Notes: generated from the sequence alone by a model not told the origin. Shown: positions 46,182 to 57,930, counted from the stretch's first letter. The stretch: 64,000 nt of DNA from Portulaca oleracea (GCA_029582165.1 CM055877.1:42169249-42233248); one strand, 5' to 3'. A program made the numbers and translations.

Positions 46182-47685
46182 GGTTGGAATATGGTTGATG
46201 GAATGATGTCCAATTCTGACAAAAGAAAATTAAGTGGAGGGTTGATGATGGTTTTGATAGAATCCAGGGTTTCCTCTCCTTTTGCCTAACCCGCCTGAGT
46301 GGGTTTTCGGACTAGCTTTTTATTCTCTCTTTTTTTATTCTCTCAACGACCAATTTATTCAATGACAGACGCTCCCTAAAGTGAAAAGTGAGGGTCGGGA
46401 CTCGAAGAGGTTCTCCTACGTATCAGAGATGGAATCAAGCCAGTTGTAGTTCTTTAAACGCTGCTTTGAAGGTTTAGTGCCACGAGGAAGGCTTAGTGGT
46501 TGAGACATATGGTTATGAAATATGTAAAATGGGGAAAGTTATTGAAGGTTGAAAGGTTTGATGACGGGAATGGATGATGAGGTAAAGGTTTTGGGATCAA
46601 TGGGATTTTCTCTAGTGTGCATGACTCTTATTTTTGCCATCTAGTTTTTTATTCTTCCCTCTTTTTGCTTCTCATTTTTTTTTTGTACATTTTTTTGCTC
46701 TTCCTCTCACCTTGTTTTTTTTTTTTTTTTTTGCTATGTCTCTCTATTTTTTGCTATCTCTCTCTATTTTTTGCTACCCTCTCAAATTTTTTTTGCTCAA
46801 ACTTTTTTTTTTCTTTGGCTATGTTCTTTTTTTTTTAACTTCTTCATGGGTTAACTTCTGTTCTTCTTTGGTCATAGCACACCTTTTTGATTTGGTTAAT
46901 GGATAAAAGGGTTTTGAAAAGGTGGAGATTTGACTGCAAGGTCAAAAATGTAAAGTAGTAGATGGCCAGCCAAGATTGGCTGAAAGGTTGAAGGTAATGT
47001 GGATGGTGAAATGAATGTGGGGTGAAAGCCCCCTGTCCTCTGCACATTTGGTTAAGTTGCGAGATTTCTAATGAGGAGCGCTCACTTTTGAGATATTATG
47101 GGACTTGGTCTTTCTTAATGACGTTATCTCCTTCTACTTAACCCGCTGGATGAGGTTACAGGCTGACTCCTCTCATCGATTTAATTCTCTCCTTTTGCCC
47201 GGTTTGCCTCAACGAGGTTTGCAAACCAGCCACTCTATAGTTTTTCACTCTTTTTTTTTTAATCACTCTTTTTTTTTGTCTCCCTATTTTTTTCTCTCTC
47301 TAACACTGGATTCAAGAAACTAAAGGGATGGGAACGAGGTGTAACACAAAAATGGAAAGATAAGAGAAGGTGAATAGATTTGGTTTGTATGGATAGCAGA
47401 TGGATGAGAGAACTTTTCAACTCAAATCAGAAATGCAAGCACGAAATTCTGTTTCATTAAATAGCAACAAGAGTAATCGAATCCAAGAAATGAATTAAGA
47501 ATTGACTCTTAACTCTAACGGACTCCGAAAAATGAAATGCTTGACAACTAGGACCCTTACTAATTCTAAAGCTCCTTTGATGTGGTGCCCTCCCTGTCTT
47601 CGTTCTATTTGGTTCTTTGTGCTGCTAAAGGCAGTTTCCCTAATTCTCCATTTATTGTTCTTCATTTATTTCAAACTCCTATTCT
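46182..47685. other. Non-coding region with pyrimidine tracts
   Basis: No gene supported. T-rich tracts at 46675-46840 include CTCTCTATTTTTTGCTAT repeated about three times (46736-46800). CCTTTTGCC...GGTTTG modules occur at 46275-46320 and 47185-47240. Probably the non-coding part of the minus-strand Tat-like element whose gag follows. Confidence 0.5.
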
Positions 47686-48460
47686 TCATGGATGACAATT
47701 CTCAGTGTTGTGTCCTCTGGATCTATGGTTGACGCAGAATTTCCCGTCATCCCAATACTTTCCCTTTATTGTTGGCTCAGGTATCAACGCTGGCAACTCA
47801 ACCAAATTCTTCTTCAGCAACCTGCTTAATGCCTCAGAGTAGGTAAAATTAAGAGGCATAAAAGTCTCGTATTTAGCCGGAGATTTTGAGATAAGGCTCC
47901 AGCCTTGAGCATTTGTTTCCCCATCCTTTGAAATACCATTAAATGTCCATTCATTTAAACTATCATTTTCCCATCCTTGTGAGGCGACATTGCTTTCCTT
48001 TCGTGCCTCCAACTTAGGACACAACTTCTTCAAATAGTCAAAACTCTCCACCACGTGAAAGTCCAGTTGCTGTGCTAGACTTAGTTTCAAACCACGAGCA
48101 AAGGTATCTAGCTGCACCTCGGTAGGAGTGATGTTAGTCACTTGGGATAGCTTGGCATGCCATCTCTCATAATAAGCAAGAAATGGTTCATAAACTCCTT
48201 GGCGAATCGCCATAATGCCCGACAAAGTTACCTTGCCTTTCTGGACCTTACTTTAATGCTCGATAAAGGCTTTCCATAAAGCCGCCCAATCTCCTCGTCC
48301 CTCCGAAGGAAGGGTGTAGTACCAATCCAAAGCCTCATCATTCAGCGATGATGGGAAAATTTGCTTGTAGTGCTCAGTACCAATGGCCCTAAGCGGCATT
48401 ACTCGGTTGAACTCCCACACATGATGCCTCGGATAGATCTTGGTTGGATTAGGGTAGATA
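47686..48460 (-). pseudogene. Tat/Ogre-like gag fragment
   Basis: Minus-strand frames: SLNDEALDWYYTLPSEGRG and DWAALWKAF near 48350-48270, a stop near 48255, then one open frame 48225-47686 with MAIRQGVYEPFLAYYERW, FARGLKLSLAQQLDF and a knuckle CVNHRSRGHNTENC near the end. The CX2HRSXGHXTXXC wording is that of Tat-type Gag. It stops at TGA right after CHP. The right end breaks off at about 48465. Confidence 0.82.
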
Positions 48461-48465
48461 CTTTC

Positions 48466-50249
48466 ACTTTAGTCACCGTTTTATGCCCAAATTAGGACCC
48501 CGAGGATCGATTGGTGAAAGTTAGAACCAAAATTATCAATTATATGGGAACCGGGTGCAGGACAGTTTTGTTAGGGTCTAAAGAACAGATCACCATGACA
48601 GATATAGTCTTCCTTTGATCGAACCCTTTGAACCGGTGGTTCCCTCATATGTTAGCTTTCATAGGAATTTCGCGGATCGGACTTTGGAGTTGTATAAGAC
48701 GAGTTATACCCTGATTACCAGACCTAAGTCAGATCTGGACAGTTTGGATTGATGACCTTTTGGAGGACCTTAGAGCGTGCTTTTGGTCTCGAGTTCAACA
48801 TAAGAGTTTTAGTAGACATCCCAAGGTTTCCGGAAAGTCCAAAACCAGATTCATAGGATATCGGGAAGTCAAGTTATGACCCTTTCTATGTGAGTGTTGT
48901 AATTTGTTTTGTTGTTATTAATTACTAGTGAATGTGTTGTTGAGTGAAAAAGTTTATTTGGTTTTATTATGTTTTTACTTGGAATGTGTTGGGTAATTTA
49001 AAGTGTAAATTCATGAATGATGAGAACCTATAGTGTTCCTAGGGGAGGGATAGATAGAAGGTAGTTAATACTAACTTCGAAGGGCGCATTTTGATTAGAG
49101 TAATTATTTCTGTTTTAGGCCCGAGCTAATTCGCGTCGTTAGTGAGCTCAAGTCTGTTCGTTGTTGCTGTAAAGTGAAGCTAATCATGTAATGTCTATGC
49201 TCTAATCCCCACTGGGATGCTCTTTAAATGTGTTTTACTGTTTTCTAATCTGTTTTGAGAATTGCATCCCGAAAGTGGACTTTTTAGGGTAAATGTGACC
49301 ATCTGTTTTGGATAACTGTTTGTAATTGTTTGTACTTTGATTTATTGAGTTATTGAAATGGAGTTGGTCTTTTATGAGTAGGTTTTGTTATTGGTTTTGA
49401 TAACCATGGTTGGGTTTGACTTGAGAGCTGTGAGTTGAGTTTTGCATAAGATACTAATAATTCAAAGTGAAACATTAAGCGGGTTTATTTGGTCGTAGCC
49501 TGTAGTAGGAAAAGGGTCTGGGACCCTGGTCGTAGCCTGTGGTAGGCGGAAATGTGAATTCTTGATATTCTGGTCGTAGCCTGTGGTAGGCAAAGGGTTT
49601 GGGACCCTGGTCGTAGCCTGTGGTAGGCAAAGGGTCTGGGACCCTGGTTGTAGCCTGTGGTAGGCAGAAATGTGAACTTTTGATAATCTTTGGTCGTAGC
49701 CTATGGTAGGCAGAGGATCTGGGATCCGGTCTGATATTCGTTACTTTAAGGGATATGACATTCCACCCGCATAATAAAATATGGATTGGTTGGGTTGAGG
49801 AAAACAGTTAAGGGATTAAAGGTTTGTGAAATGGTTTGACTTGTTCCCTCTCCCTCAAATGAATTGAAATGATTTAACTTGTTTTTTTTAACATTAGGGG
49901 TAGACATTATTGAGATTTTCCCCTCATTTTTGAAATGTTTTGTTTTCAGGTGAAGATCTATATGCTGGGGGCGGGAATTAGAAGTGAGGACGACATGTTT
50001 AGAAGTCGTTAAAGTGTTGCATTTCTTTTATGAGAAACTTGAAGTTAGTTTTGAGGTTTTTTTTTCTAAGTATGAGTCTGTTAGTTGGTTTACCGTTGAC
50101 AGACAGTTGTAGTTTTCCTTCTCGCCTTGTATTCCTTCGGGGATACGGCAGTGACGCCCAATAAGAGTTTGAGTCTTCCGCTAAATTTTTTTTTGTTAAC
50201 GTTAGTTTGACTTTGACTTTTTTTATAATTGAATTTTCGGGGCGTTACA
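48466..50249 (-). repeat. Reverse chromovirus-type LTR (left end uncertain)
   Basis: On minus the sequence begins TGTAACGCCCCG at 50249 and carries GGGCGTCACTGCCGTATCCCCGAAG-like U3 sequence, as in plant chromovirus LTRs. It has a tandem array at 49491-49727 and no gene. The left end may be 48649 (TGTTAGC, giving TG...CA) or further left. A CTCATA at both 48643-48648 and 50250-50255 could be a duplication but is six bases, not five. Confidence 0.55.
49491..49727. repeat. Tandem repeat with alternating tails (TGGTCGTAGCCTGTGGTAGG)
   Basis: Six units of 36-47 bp share TGGTCGTAGCCTGTGGTAGG. Tails alternate between AAAGGGTCTGGGACCC and AGAAATGTGAATTCTTGAT types (order A B A A B A). Confidence 0.9.
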
Positions 50250-50994
50250 CTCATAATATCCTTACCATTCTTACATAAAACCTTCACAAAAACATCCTAA
50301 AACACCACCAAAAACCCACAAAAAAGCATTTTCTTCCTACACCTTTTCTATCATCTTTTACACCACATTCTTACCATCGTAATATCTATTCTTCTATCTT
50401 CTTCAATCCCCTAATACATACTCTCATCCTATCCTCCCTCATCTCCACATAAATCTCCCACAAAACTATCCTAAAACATCACAAAAAGAGCCTTTCTTCC
50501 TATCCTATTCCCTACCTTTTTCCTATCCTTCTTCATCACTTTCCTACCATTATTATCTCCATTTCTCCACTTCTTTAAGTTCTCTTATCTCCATTCTCAT
50601 CTTCCTTCCATTATCCTTCCATAAAACCCTACAAACTCCACATAAGCCTAATCTTTCTACTACCCAAAATACCACAAAAAGAGCCTTTTCCTACCCTTTT
50701 TCTAAATAATATTTACATAAATCACTCTCTTCCGAGCATAACATTTAAATGAGCAAATTGGGTTAAATTTAGAAGAGTTTGGAACAAGTGGATGCTCACT
50801 CTTAAAGGTTTAATTCAAGGACTCATAAAATGCCTAAGTAAAGGGAAAGTGATTTTACAAAATATTATTCATGAAATGTACGATTAATTCCTTAAAGAGT
50901 TTTCAAAGGTTAAACCCCAGCACAAATCACCGAATCAACCCCAATCCAAACATGGACGTTCGGAGGCCCGAACGGCGAGGAAAAATGTCCACAT
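50250..50994. repeat. Inverted copy of the 19345-20640 repeat
   Basis: Pyrimidine-rich CTTCCTACC-type sequence with no gene. 50640-50994 matches 19345-19650 and nearby in reverse orientation, including AAATCACTTTCCC and the TTCGGGC...GGACG end next to the hairpin. Confidence 0.7.
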
Positions 50995-51570
50995 TAATCT
51001 ATGGCTGAAAAAGACTTTCATGAGTCGTACCGACTCTCCTTTATTTGTCTAGTTCCCAAAAAGTGTCGCAATGTCGGCAGTGAAATTGCGCGAGGTCTAT
51101 AGTGCTCTGGAAGTTAGAAACGTCTCAGATTCGGTACAATGCACTGTTTCCATTGCGCAGCTTGGTGGGCAGCAAGACAAGGCAGATCTGAAAGAGAAGC
51201 TAGTAGTGAAGGGTCTAATAGAAATCGTGTTGGGCTTTCTTGCATGTAGGATTCTTAGGTCCATCAAAGTAAGGCACTATGCTGCATATTCAATGCTTTG
51301 ATGGACCTATGAATCCTACATGCAAGAAAACCCAACACGATTTCTATTAGACCCTTCACTACTAGCTTCTCTTTCAGATCCGCCTTGTCTTGCTGCCCAT
51401 CAGGCTGCGCAATGGAAACAATGCATTGTACCGAATCTGAGACGCTTCTAACTCCCAGAACACTATAGACCCCGCGCAATTTCACTGCTGACAATGTGCT
51501 ACTTTTTTGGAACAAGACAAATAAAGGAGAGTCGATACGACTCATAAATGTCCTTTTCAGCCATAGATTA
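50995..51570. repeat. Near-perfect palindrome: two 275-bp arms, 26-bp loop
   Basis: Left arm 50995-51269, loop 51270-51295, right arm 51296-51570, equal in length with no net indel, differing at scattered bases. Both arms encode the same protein-like sequence (SAVKLR(E/G)VYS and QQDKADLKEKLVVKGLIEIVLGFLAC, split here), on plus for the left arm and minus for the right arm. A transcript across it would fold into a long hairpin. Confidence 0.93.
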
Positions 51571-51614
51571 TTAGGTAACAACACACACTCTCCTTGGACA
51601 CTAACAGGACCCAA
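51264..51614 (-). pseudogene. Protein-like gene fragment in the right palindrome arm
   Basis: A 116-codon minus frame that extends beyond the arm to 51614 (MGPVSVQGECVLLPNN), so the right copy is the longer one. The block KLRGVYSVLGV...SVQC and VKGLIEIVLGFLAC reads like part of a real plant protein. It faintly recalls large NO VEIN-type ATPase-like proteins, but I cannot confirm this. No start context or splice sites are established. Confidence 0.4.
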
Positions 51615-52581
51615 AACTCAACCTCTTTTTATGACATATACAACTAAGATACTAGAATTATAACTTAACATACTTACTACCCTAAACTACTATCACAAAT
51701 AACCTTTTTACTTACGTAGCAACTGGTTGTTGAGAACTTAAGTTATTAAATGGATGTGACATTACTATTTAAATAATTAATGTCTTCATTTGGAGTTATG
51801 GGTAGTTAAGTTAGCAATTTATTTGGATTAGGAATAAATTTCCCCTACCAACTTTAAATGCCAACTCACTTACTAATAACAACCAAAATCATTCATACTC
51901 AACCAAAATCCTCTAAACTAACATCACAATTAACCAATTTACTTGTTCCATGATGTAGTTTCAAATACTTTTGAAGTATGCTAACCAACAATTGTAAAGT
52001 TGAGGATGATATTCCCCAACTTTCAAATTGTACAATTTCATGGAAAAAGTATTTGGTTACATTACCCTAAACCCTAAATACTAATTACCCTAACCCTAAA
52101 CAAACTATTTCTAATTAATTACGTATGTACACTAAACATTTTTTTCACATACATTACCCTAACTCACACCGATCTATGCAGACTCATAATAAACAAACAA
52201 ATTTTCAAACACTAAATCATACAAATTCTACTAATGTTACTAACAATCTTATTATTTATTATTAATAAAAAACAACAAATCTACAATCATATATTTAATT
52301 ATTAATATTAATATTATTGACAATAATAATTACAATATTTTATAAACAAATAATCATATAAATAGAAACATATTTATTTACACATAGCACACTAACAATA
52401 ATATAATCAAAATATATACATAATAAATAACTATTATTAACACATGCTTAACAATAATATTACATAATAATTTTTAACAATATTAATATTTATTTATTAA
52501 CAATAATATTAATAATAACACTATTAATATTAATTTTAACAATATTATTAAAAAAAAAACATTTCGACCACGCCACGCAGT
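51571..52581. other. AT-rich spacer
   Basis: No gene seen. Contains two exact CCCTAAA units (52065-52078) and two more degenerate ones nearby, and stretches of AATAATATTA. TATTA-rich sequence runs up to the hairpin at 52582. Confidence 0.6.
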
Positions 52582-52677
52582 GCGCCGCAACCGACAGCTA
52601 GTTGCCGCGCGCAGATCTTGGCAAGGCCGCCGCCTTGCAGAGATTGGCACGCGGCAATAGGCCGTCGGTTGCGGCGC
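52582..52677. repeat. GC-rich imperfect hairpin (96 bp) in AT-rich DNA
   Basis: Outer stem GCGCCGCAACCGAC (52582-52595) pairs perfectly with 52664-52677. The inner stem TTGCCGCG...TTGGCAAGG pairs imperfectly with CCTTGCAG...CGCGGCAA. A-run and T-run flanks (about 52549 and 52709) could extend the stem. It looks like a MITE core or a small-RNA precursor; either is inference. Confidence 0.75.
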
Positions 52678-53479
52678 AATCCGCGCGGCACCGGGCTGTC
52701 GCAACGATTTTTTTTTGATTTTTTCGACAATTTTCAAAATTAAAACACAAATTCACATCAACTAATTCGAAACATACATCAACTACTTTGTTTCGTAGTG
52801 TTTGATATCCCGATGTGATGGTTTGTGGTGCGTTGGTTGAGCGATTTTCAGAGATAAACTGCAGAAGATGGATAGTGAAGGTTCACGATTGAGCGAGTTT
52901 GGAAATATTATGTGAAAGGTGGGCTACATTAATAAAAAGGGGGTGATGTTAATCAATCAAACGGTTTTTTTTTTTTTTGACAAAAATAGAGAGGTGGGTA
53001 ACATTTTTGTTGAATCTGTCGATTCTCGTGCATTACTGGAAAGATAGCAACAACCATTTTTGCCGATTTGGACAACCCGTCTCATTTTTGGTTGACAAAT
53101 CGAATGTCGTCGTTACTGCGGGTCAATCTTTCTCTCCTCCGTGCTTCTTTTCTAGGATTGATGAATTGAATCTCATCGATTAGCCACACAAGTTGCCAGC
53201 GACGCCAAAATTTTCCCTTCTTTGTCTGCCCGCTTGTTTCCGGGTACCCTTTTCTCATCTCATTCTTGATTTATTTTCTTATTTGTGGCTCGAAAATTGA
53301 AATTCAATCAATCAACCTTGTGGGGTTATGGGATTCTGTCCGTTTTTAATTTCTCCTTGAACGTTTTTATAATCGTGAACTGAGCTTGGAAATTATCATG
53401 ACTTGGGGATTTTAATGCTCTTTTGGGATAGAAGCAGTGATTTCAGATTGCTTTGGCTTGATTCTAGTTTTCGACCAAT
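52678..53479. other. Spacer, possible 5' leader of a host gene
   Basis: No reading frame I can support. T-rich run at 52964-52978. 53100-53479 has a CT-rich, UTR-like composition ahead of the exon-like piece. Confidence 0.35.
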
Positions 53480-53571
53480 ATGGATGCTAGCAAAGATACA
53501 GGGGGTAGAGTATTCCGCAACAGGGAGCGGGCTACGTATGCTCCTTACCAGAGGGATCGACGTAGTTTCAG
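53480..53571 (+). CDS. Orphan first-exon-like piece
   Basis: ATG at 53480 opens MDASKDTGGRVFRNRE and stays open to TTTCAG|GTATTC, a good splice donor at 53571/53572. The 30-residue piece is rich in arginine and tyrosine. Base composition is more coding-like than its neighbours. No matching second exon is visible before the LINE begins near 54100, so a gene here would be truncated or have a very long intron. Function unknown. Confidence 0.25.
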
Positions 53572-54099
53572 GTATTCTATCACATTTTTGATTCTATCAT
53601 ACACTTCAAGCTCGTCCAATGGTGCGCCTTGGATTTGTTTGTTTTGTCGTTTGAGTTTTTCTAATTGTAAATTCTAACAATTTCGGAGTTGCTTACTTTG
53701 TTTGAGTTCTCTGTGAGTGACCCAGTTCTTAATTAAAACTAAAAATGAACCATGAGTTGTTTGAAATTGAAATGGTATGCGCTAGACTGCTAGCTATGTG
53801 AAGGGATTTGTCAATTACCTGGTGGTGGTAACTTATACTACAATAACGTGAGTTGTGTGGTATGTGTGCCACCTCATGTGCTCTCTCACTTTGCTTTTTA
53901 TGATAAGTAACAAAAAGGAAAGATGGAAGTTGCACTATTTTTACATTGTTTACTACTTGGTTCTTGTACTTGTTCTATCCTTCTTGTCATAGCCCCTTAG
54001 TGGGCAGTCTATGTGCTTTCTCACTTTTCTCATTAGGTATTCAAGGAATAAGTCTCTCTCCCCCCCCCCACCCCCCCACCCTTTTAATCACCAACAAAG
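53572..54099. other. Spacer with C-rich tract
   Basis: No gene. A C-run interrupted by A lies at 54059-54080. Confidence 0.5.
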
Positions 54100-55967
54100 G
54101 GGAACTTATGTTAAGGAGTTATCAATAGCGTTGCACATTGTTCATTGCTTCATTGACAAAGTCTAGCACCATACCCACTCAAATTTTTCCTACAACATTC
54201 AGCAAGATGGTTATGGGCAATAGCATGAGCTACCTTGTTCCCCCCCTTATTTGACAAAAACTAATAAAGTCAAAGTCCTTACAAATATCAAAAACTTGAC
54301 AGAAAAACATAGAAGTAATGCTATCATCTTAGTTTCTTGTTCTGTAGCTTCTTCATCAGATTGACGGAGGCACCTTCCACGATGAGTCGTCTCTAACCAA
54401 GCTTTCAGGTTTCCTCGAGAGCCATGATATACACACTTACCTCTTCAATCAAAGGATCTACAAAAACCCGGCGTTGCTCCACCCCTACTAGCTCCACTTC
54501 CTCGATAGTATTCCTCGCAACATACCTCTGGCCAAAGCAGTGTTCTCCAACCTTGCCTGTGTCTAAATTAATCTTTATTAGCCCTGGTGAGGTGGTCTCC
54601 AGTTGGCCACTTTTGGTTTCTCGACATAAGCAACTTCATTCGTTGCTTGCTCCTTGAACCTCTCCACCATTGCGATGGTGCGGCTAGCCGCTTTATGTCC
54701 TACCTGTTCTTCTGCTTGAAATATATATTTTGGTTCCAAACAACCCTCACCAGTGATACATATTTGCCAAATTGCTTCATGTTTAACTGCTGAGAAGCTC
54801 TTTCTAGGCAAGCTAGCATAGATGGCTCGCATCCACTCTACAAGCTTTCATCAAATGGGTTGTTGCTCCAGACTCGGATCGCAAGAGAGCATGGGAAAAT
54901 TGCGTGCAAGTCTGTTTCTTCACTGGCACAACAAATAAGCAAATTGGACTACTCATGAATGTTGGGATTCTCTTAGCTAGATTCTGCCTCCTAGAAAGTG
55001 AGTATGTACCCACCCTCCATGCAAAGACCTTCATCCTTGAGGGAATGTCAAGGTTCCATACCTTCTTCCACATTTGCTTATTCAAGTCACTTGTAGTTGA
55101 AGGATGGTCCATCTTTTTCAACATCTTCGCCACATGATGTCCTATCTTGATCATATAATCCCCACAAGTTGTATAGTGCTAAACTAGAAAAATCCTTGGG
55201 CAATAATCTGCAAGGGCATTCTTAAGATATGCTCCTTGTAACATGGAAAAATCCAGCTACTCGAGATCTCATCCTTCCATCTGCCAATCTTCCTGTCATT
55301 GAGGTCGGGAACCCTTACATATTGATTGATTAGGTTCGGTTTGCTAACTAGCTTGAAGGAGTGGGGTTCTACTATCTATCTGTCTATCTATCTTCCTACA
55401 TTTTGATTCTTCCACAGTTTCCCACCAACCAACGAGACTCATTGAGAATGATCTTTTTAGCTCTCCAAAAGCTTCTCTATGTCGTCATGCTCAGCCTTGT
55501 ACCCAGTCTTGCATTGAAGACATCTTCATCCTTGAAATACTTGGCACTTAGGATCTTGTAGACCAACGACTCTTGATGGTGAATGAGCCTCCATATTTTC
55601 TTAGCAAGAAGCACATCGTTGAACGCTTCTAGATCTCAAAAGCCCATCCCCCCCATCTCCTTCAAATCAGTTAGGTGATCCTTGTTCACCCAATGGATTT
55701 TCCACTTGGGTTATGACACCACCAAAAACTATTAATGATGGCTTGAATAGAGCTGCAAGGTTCCTCGGATAATTTAAAAACATCATTCCATAAATTGGGG
55801 TTGCCTGTGTGTGACTGCTTTTATAAGAATCACCCTCCTTGCCCAAGAAACCAATTTGTCCATCCAATTGGCAAGTCTTTTCCCCACTCTATCCTTGATA
55901 GACATGAAGGCCTTCTTTTGCCTTCCCTACATGAGAAGTCAACCCCAAATATTTCTCCCATGCTAAG
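54100..55967 (-). pseudogene. L1-like LINE, 3' half of ORF2 (RT end, zf-RVT, RNase H)
   Basis: On minus, from right: YLGLTSHVGKAKEG near 55945, RLANWMDKLVSWAR, SFWWCHNPSGKSIG, the GGMGF...EAFNDVLLAKKIW block (about 55600-55650), SRWLVGNCG, then the zf-RVT region WKKVWNLDIPSRMKVFAWR (about 55060), then a plant LINE RNase H: WRPPHQG before LDTGK (about 54590) and GGNKVAHAIAH (about 54230). Many frameshifts. The upstream RT part continues at 62006-62365, displaced by nested LTR elements. Confidence 0.85.
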
Positions 55968-57479
55968 TGATGGAGTCAGGATCCCCTTGATCACGTTAAG
56001 GATGCTCAGTGAGATGCTTGATTGGGTTGACCAAGTTATCAAGGTTATTTTTGGTGCAATAGAGCCTATCAAGGCTCCATTGAGGTGTATCAATGCTTTA
56101 ATTAAGGAGGTTCTAAAAATAATCAAGATCAATTTTGGGGGAGAAAATGAGCCGCTAAAGCAAGTCCTAACCTCTAGCCATTGGGATCACCAAGATGGCT
56201 CTGACCAACTCGAGTATCCAGACTTAAAGTTGGATCAATGGCTGTTTAATCAGTTGGTTAATGCCCATGATGAAGAGAAGGCAAGCGTCAATCCAACCAA
56301 TGAAGATGGTTAAGGATTGAGTATTCAGTTGGCTATACCAAGGTAAAATTAGTTCCAAGAAAAAAGGTTATAAACCTAGAAGACCAAGCTCAAGGTCATG
56401 GAAGTCAGCTACTGCATGAAGGAAGTCGGCTTGGGAACATCCAAAGCCAACACAACAGCTAATCAAGCAAATCAAGTCTCCAAGGACTCATCAATCAGTC
56501 CTTGCCGAGGACCTTGACGATTGCATTGCCAACCTCTAGAACAAACTCGGTTTCAAGTTCAAGTTTGTTTACATGGTTGCATGAGTTTTGGAATACTTTT
56601 GGGAAGACTTTCCTATAGTATGTGGCATTACAACCAACTTGGGAAAGTTGTTCAATGTCCTTGGAATTTTCCTGCCAGCAAGGACCGTGATATGGGCGGC
56701 AACTTGTTTCATATTAGCTAGCCGAAAAAAAGTTTCTATGATTGCTTTTCTGGCCAGCTACGAAATAGACTTGCAGCCTAGCATGTCAAGTCAAAAGTAA
56801 TGTTTTGTATTGGTCCAATAGCAGCCAAGATTAGTAGTTTAATTCTTTGTTAATGTATGATTAACCGGGTTAATCAAGAGCCTTAGTTTTAAGCATGTTT
56901 AACCTTTCCTATTGATTAAGGAAGGTTTGGGTAGGAATGACTAATTATAAATAGCCCTCTTTGCTGCTTGTAGAACCAGAATATCGTTGAATGAAAAGAA
57001 AGTTGAGCCATGCTCCTTCAAAACCCAAAATTCCTTAATGCTATCTCTATGCTTGACCGAGTAGAGTGGTGCTCATTTAAGGTTCTTGGTTACTTTTGGT
57101 GGTGTTTCTGTATACTTAAGAGTAATTAGTAGGTCATAAATCTCTAAGAGTTGTATCTCTAAGTAGGTTCCTTAGAGTGGTGATGTCTTAGGTCTAAACT
57201 GAGATCCTTGGCGGTCCTTTGGCTGTATCCTTGGGTTTAAGTTTGGTTGAACCCTTGAAGAATTGATGTTGGTGATTTCTTATTCATCAAAGCTTTGAGT
57301 CCAGTTCTCTACTCCTCTAAGTGTCTATTCATTTATTGTGTTGAGTTCATATCCTTTCGTGTTCCCTAACAAATCTTGATTTCTAGAGAACAGTCAACCA
57401 CCTTGGTTGGTCAATTGACAGATTGCCTTGGCTGACTTGATTAAGTTGTTTCATCCTTGATTGCTTCTCTTCATCATCA
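55968..57479 (+). repeat. LTR of a truncated element (family E), inserted in the LINE
   Basis: Starts TGATGGAGTCAGG right after LINE sequence and ends at a CATCATCA stretch before a Met-type PBS. TATA-like TATAAATAG at about 56945. Its first about 800 bp match, inverted, 63220-64000, including the phrase EPIKAPLRCINA in translation. Family not determined. Confidence 0.75.
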
Positions 57480-57483
57480 TATT

Positions 57484-57495
57484 TGGTATCAGAGC
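57484..57495 (+). promoter_or_regulatory. Primer binding site of family E
   Basis: TGGTATCAGAGC a few bases after the LTR end. Only about 15 further bases of the element remain before the next insertion, so its body is deleted. Confidence 0.8.
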
Positions 57496-57505
57496 TCCTT
57501 GAAGT

Positions 57506-57510
57506 ACATC
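57506..57510. repeat. Target-site duplication ACATC (left)
   Basis: Recurs at 62001-62005 directly after the right LTR of the small element. Confidence 0.85.
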
Positions 57511-57930
57511 TGATGCAGGATAAGAGTAAAGGATGGGTTAAGATATCAATATCTTTCCATATACTTAGAGATCTTTTGTATGTTATTAATTATATTTTCG
57601 TAGCTAAGTTTTAGCAATATTTTAGGATTATCAAAATAAGGAGATTTAGCCATATATTAGTGATATTAGTTTCCTAAGATATTAGGATAATATTAGGTTA
57701 GTATTATATAGTATTTCACATATTCTAGTTTGTTTATTGTGTTAGGTTTCTGGGTTTTTAGATTATACTCCCCCGGGAGTACAGAATTCCCCCAAGTCCC
57801 GCTATGCCACGTCAGCCATGTGTTATGTACAGTCCTCGCCCAGTCGCTGAGTAGCGTGTGAGCTCCAGCCCAGCCCAGCCCAATTATTATTCATACTGTA
57901 TGACACGCAATTATAATTGTGAAGTCTTAC

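Noticed and set aside
49491..49727. CRISPR-like direct repeats
   Set aside because: Units are adjacent with repeated tails rather than unique spacers, and the sequence is nuclear plant DNA.
48643..50255. Solo LTR with CTCATA duplication
   Set aside because: A six-base match is wrong for Ty3/gypsy (five expected) and the left edge is not independently supported.
52065..52110. Interstitial telomere array (CCCTAAA)
   Set aside because: Only two exact units plus degenerate ones; too short, and such motifs are common in plant DNA.
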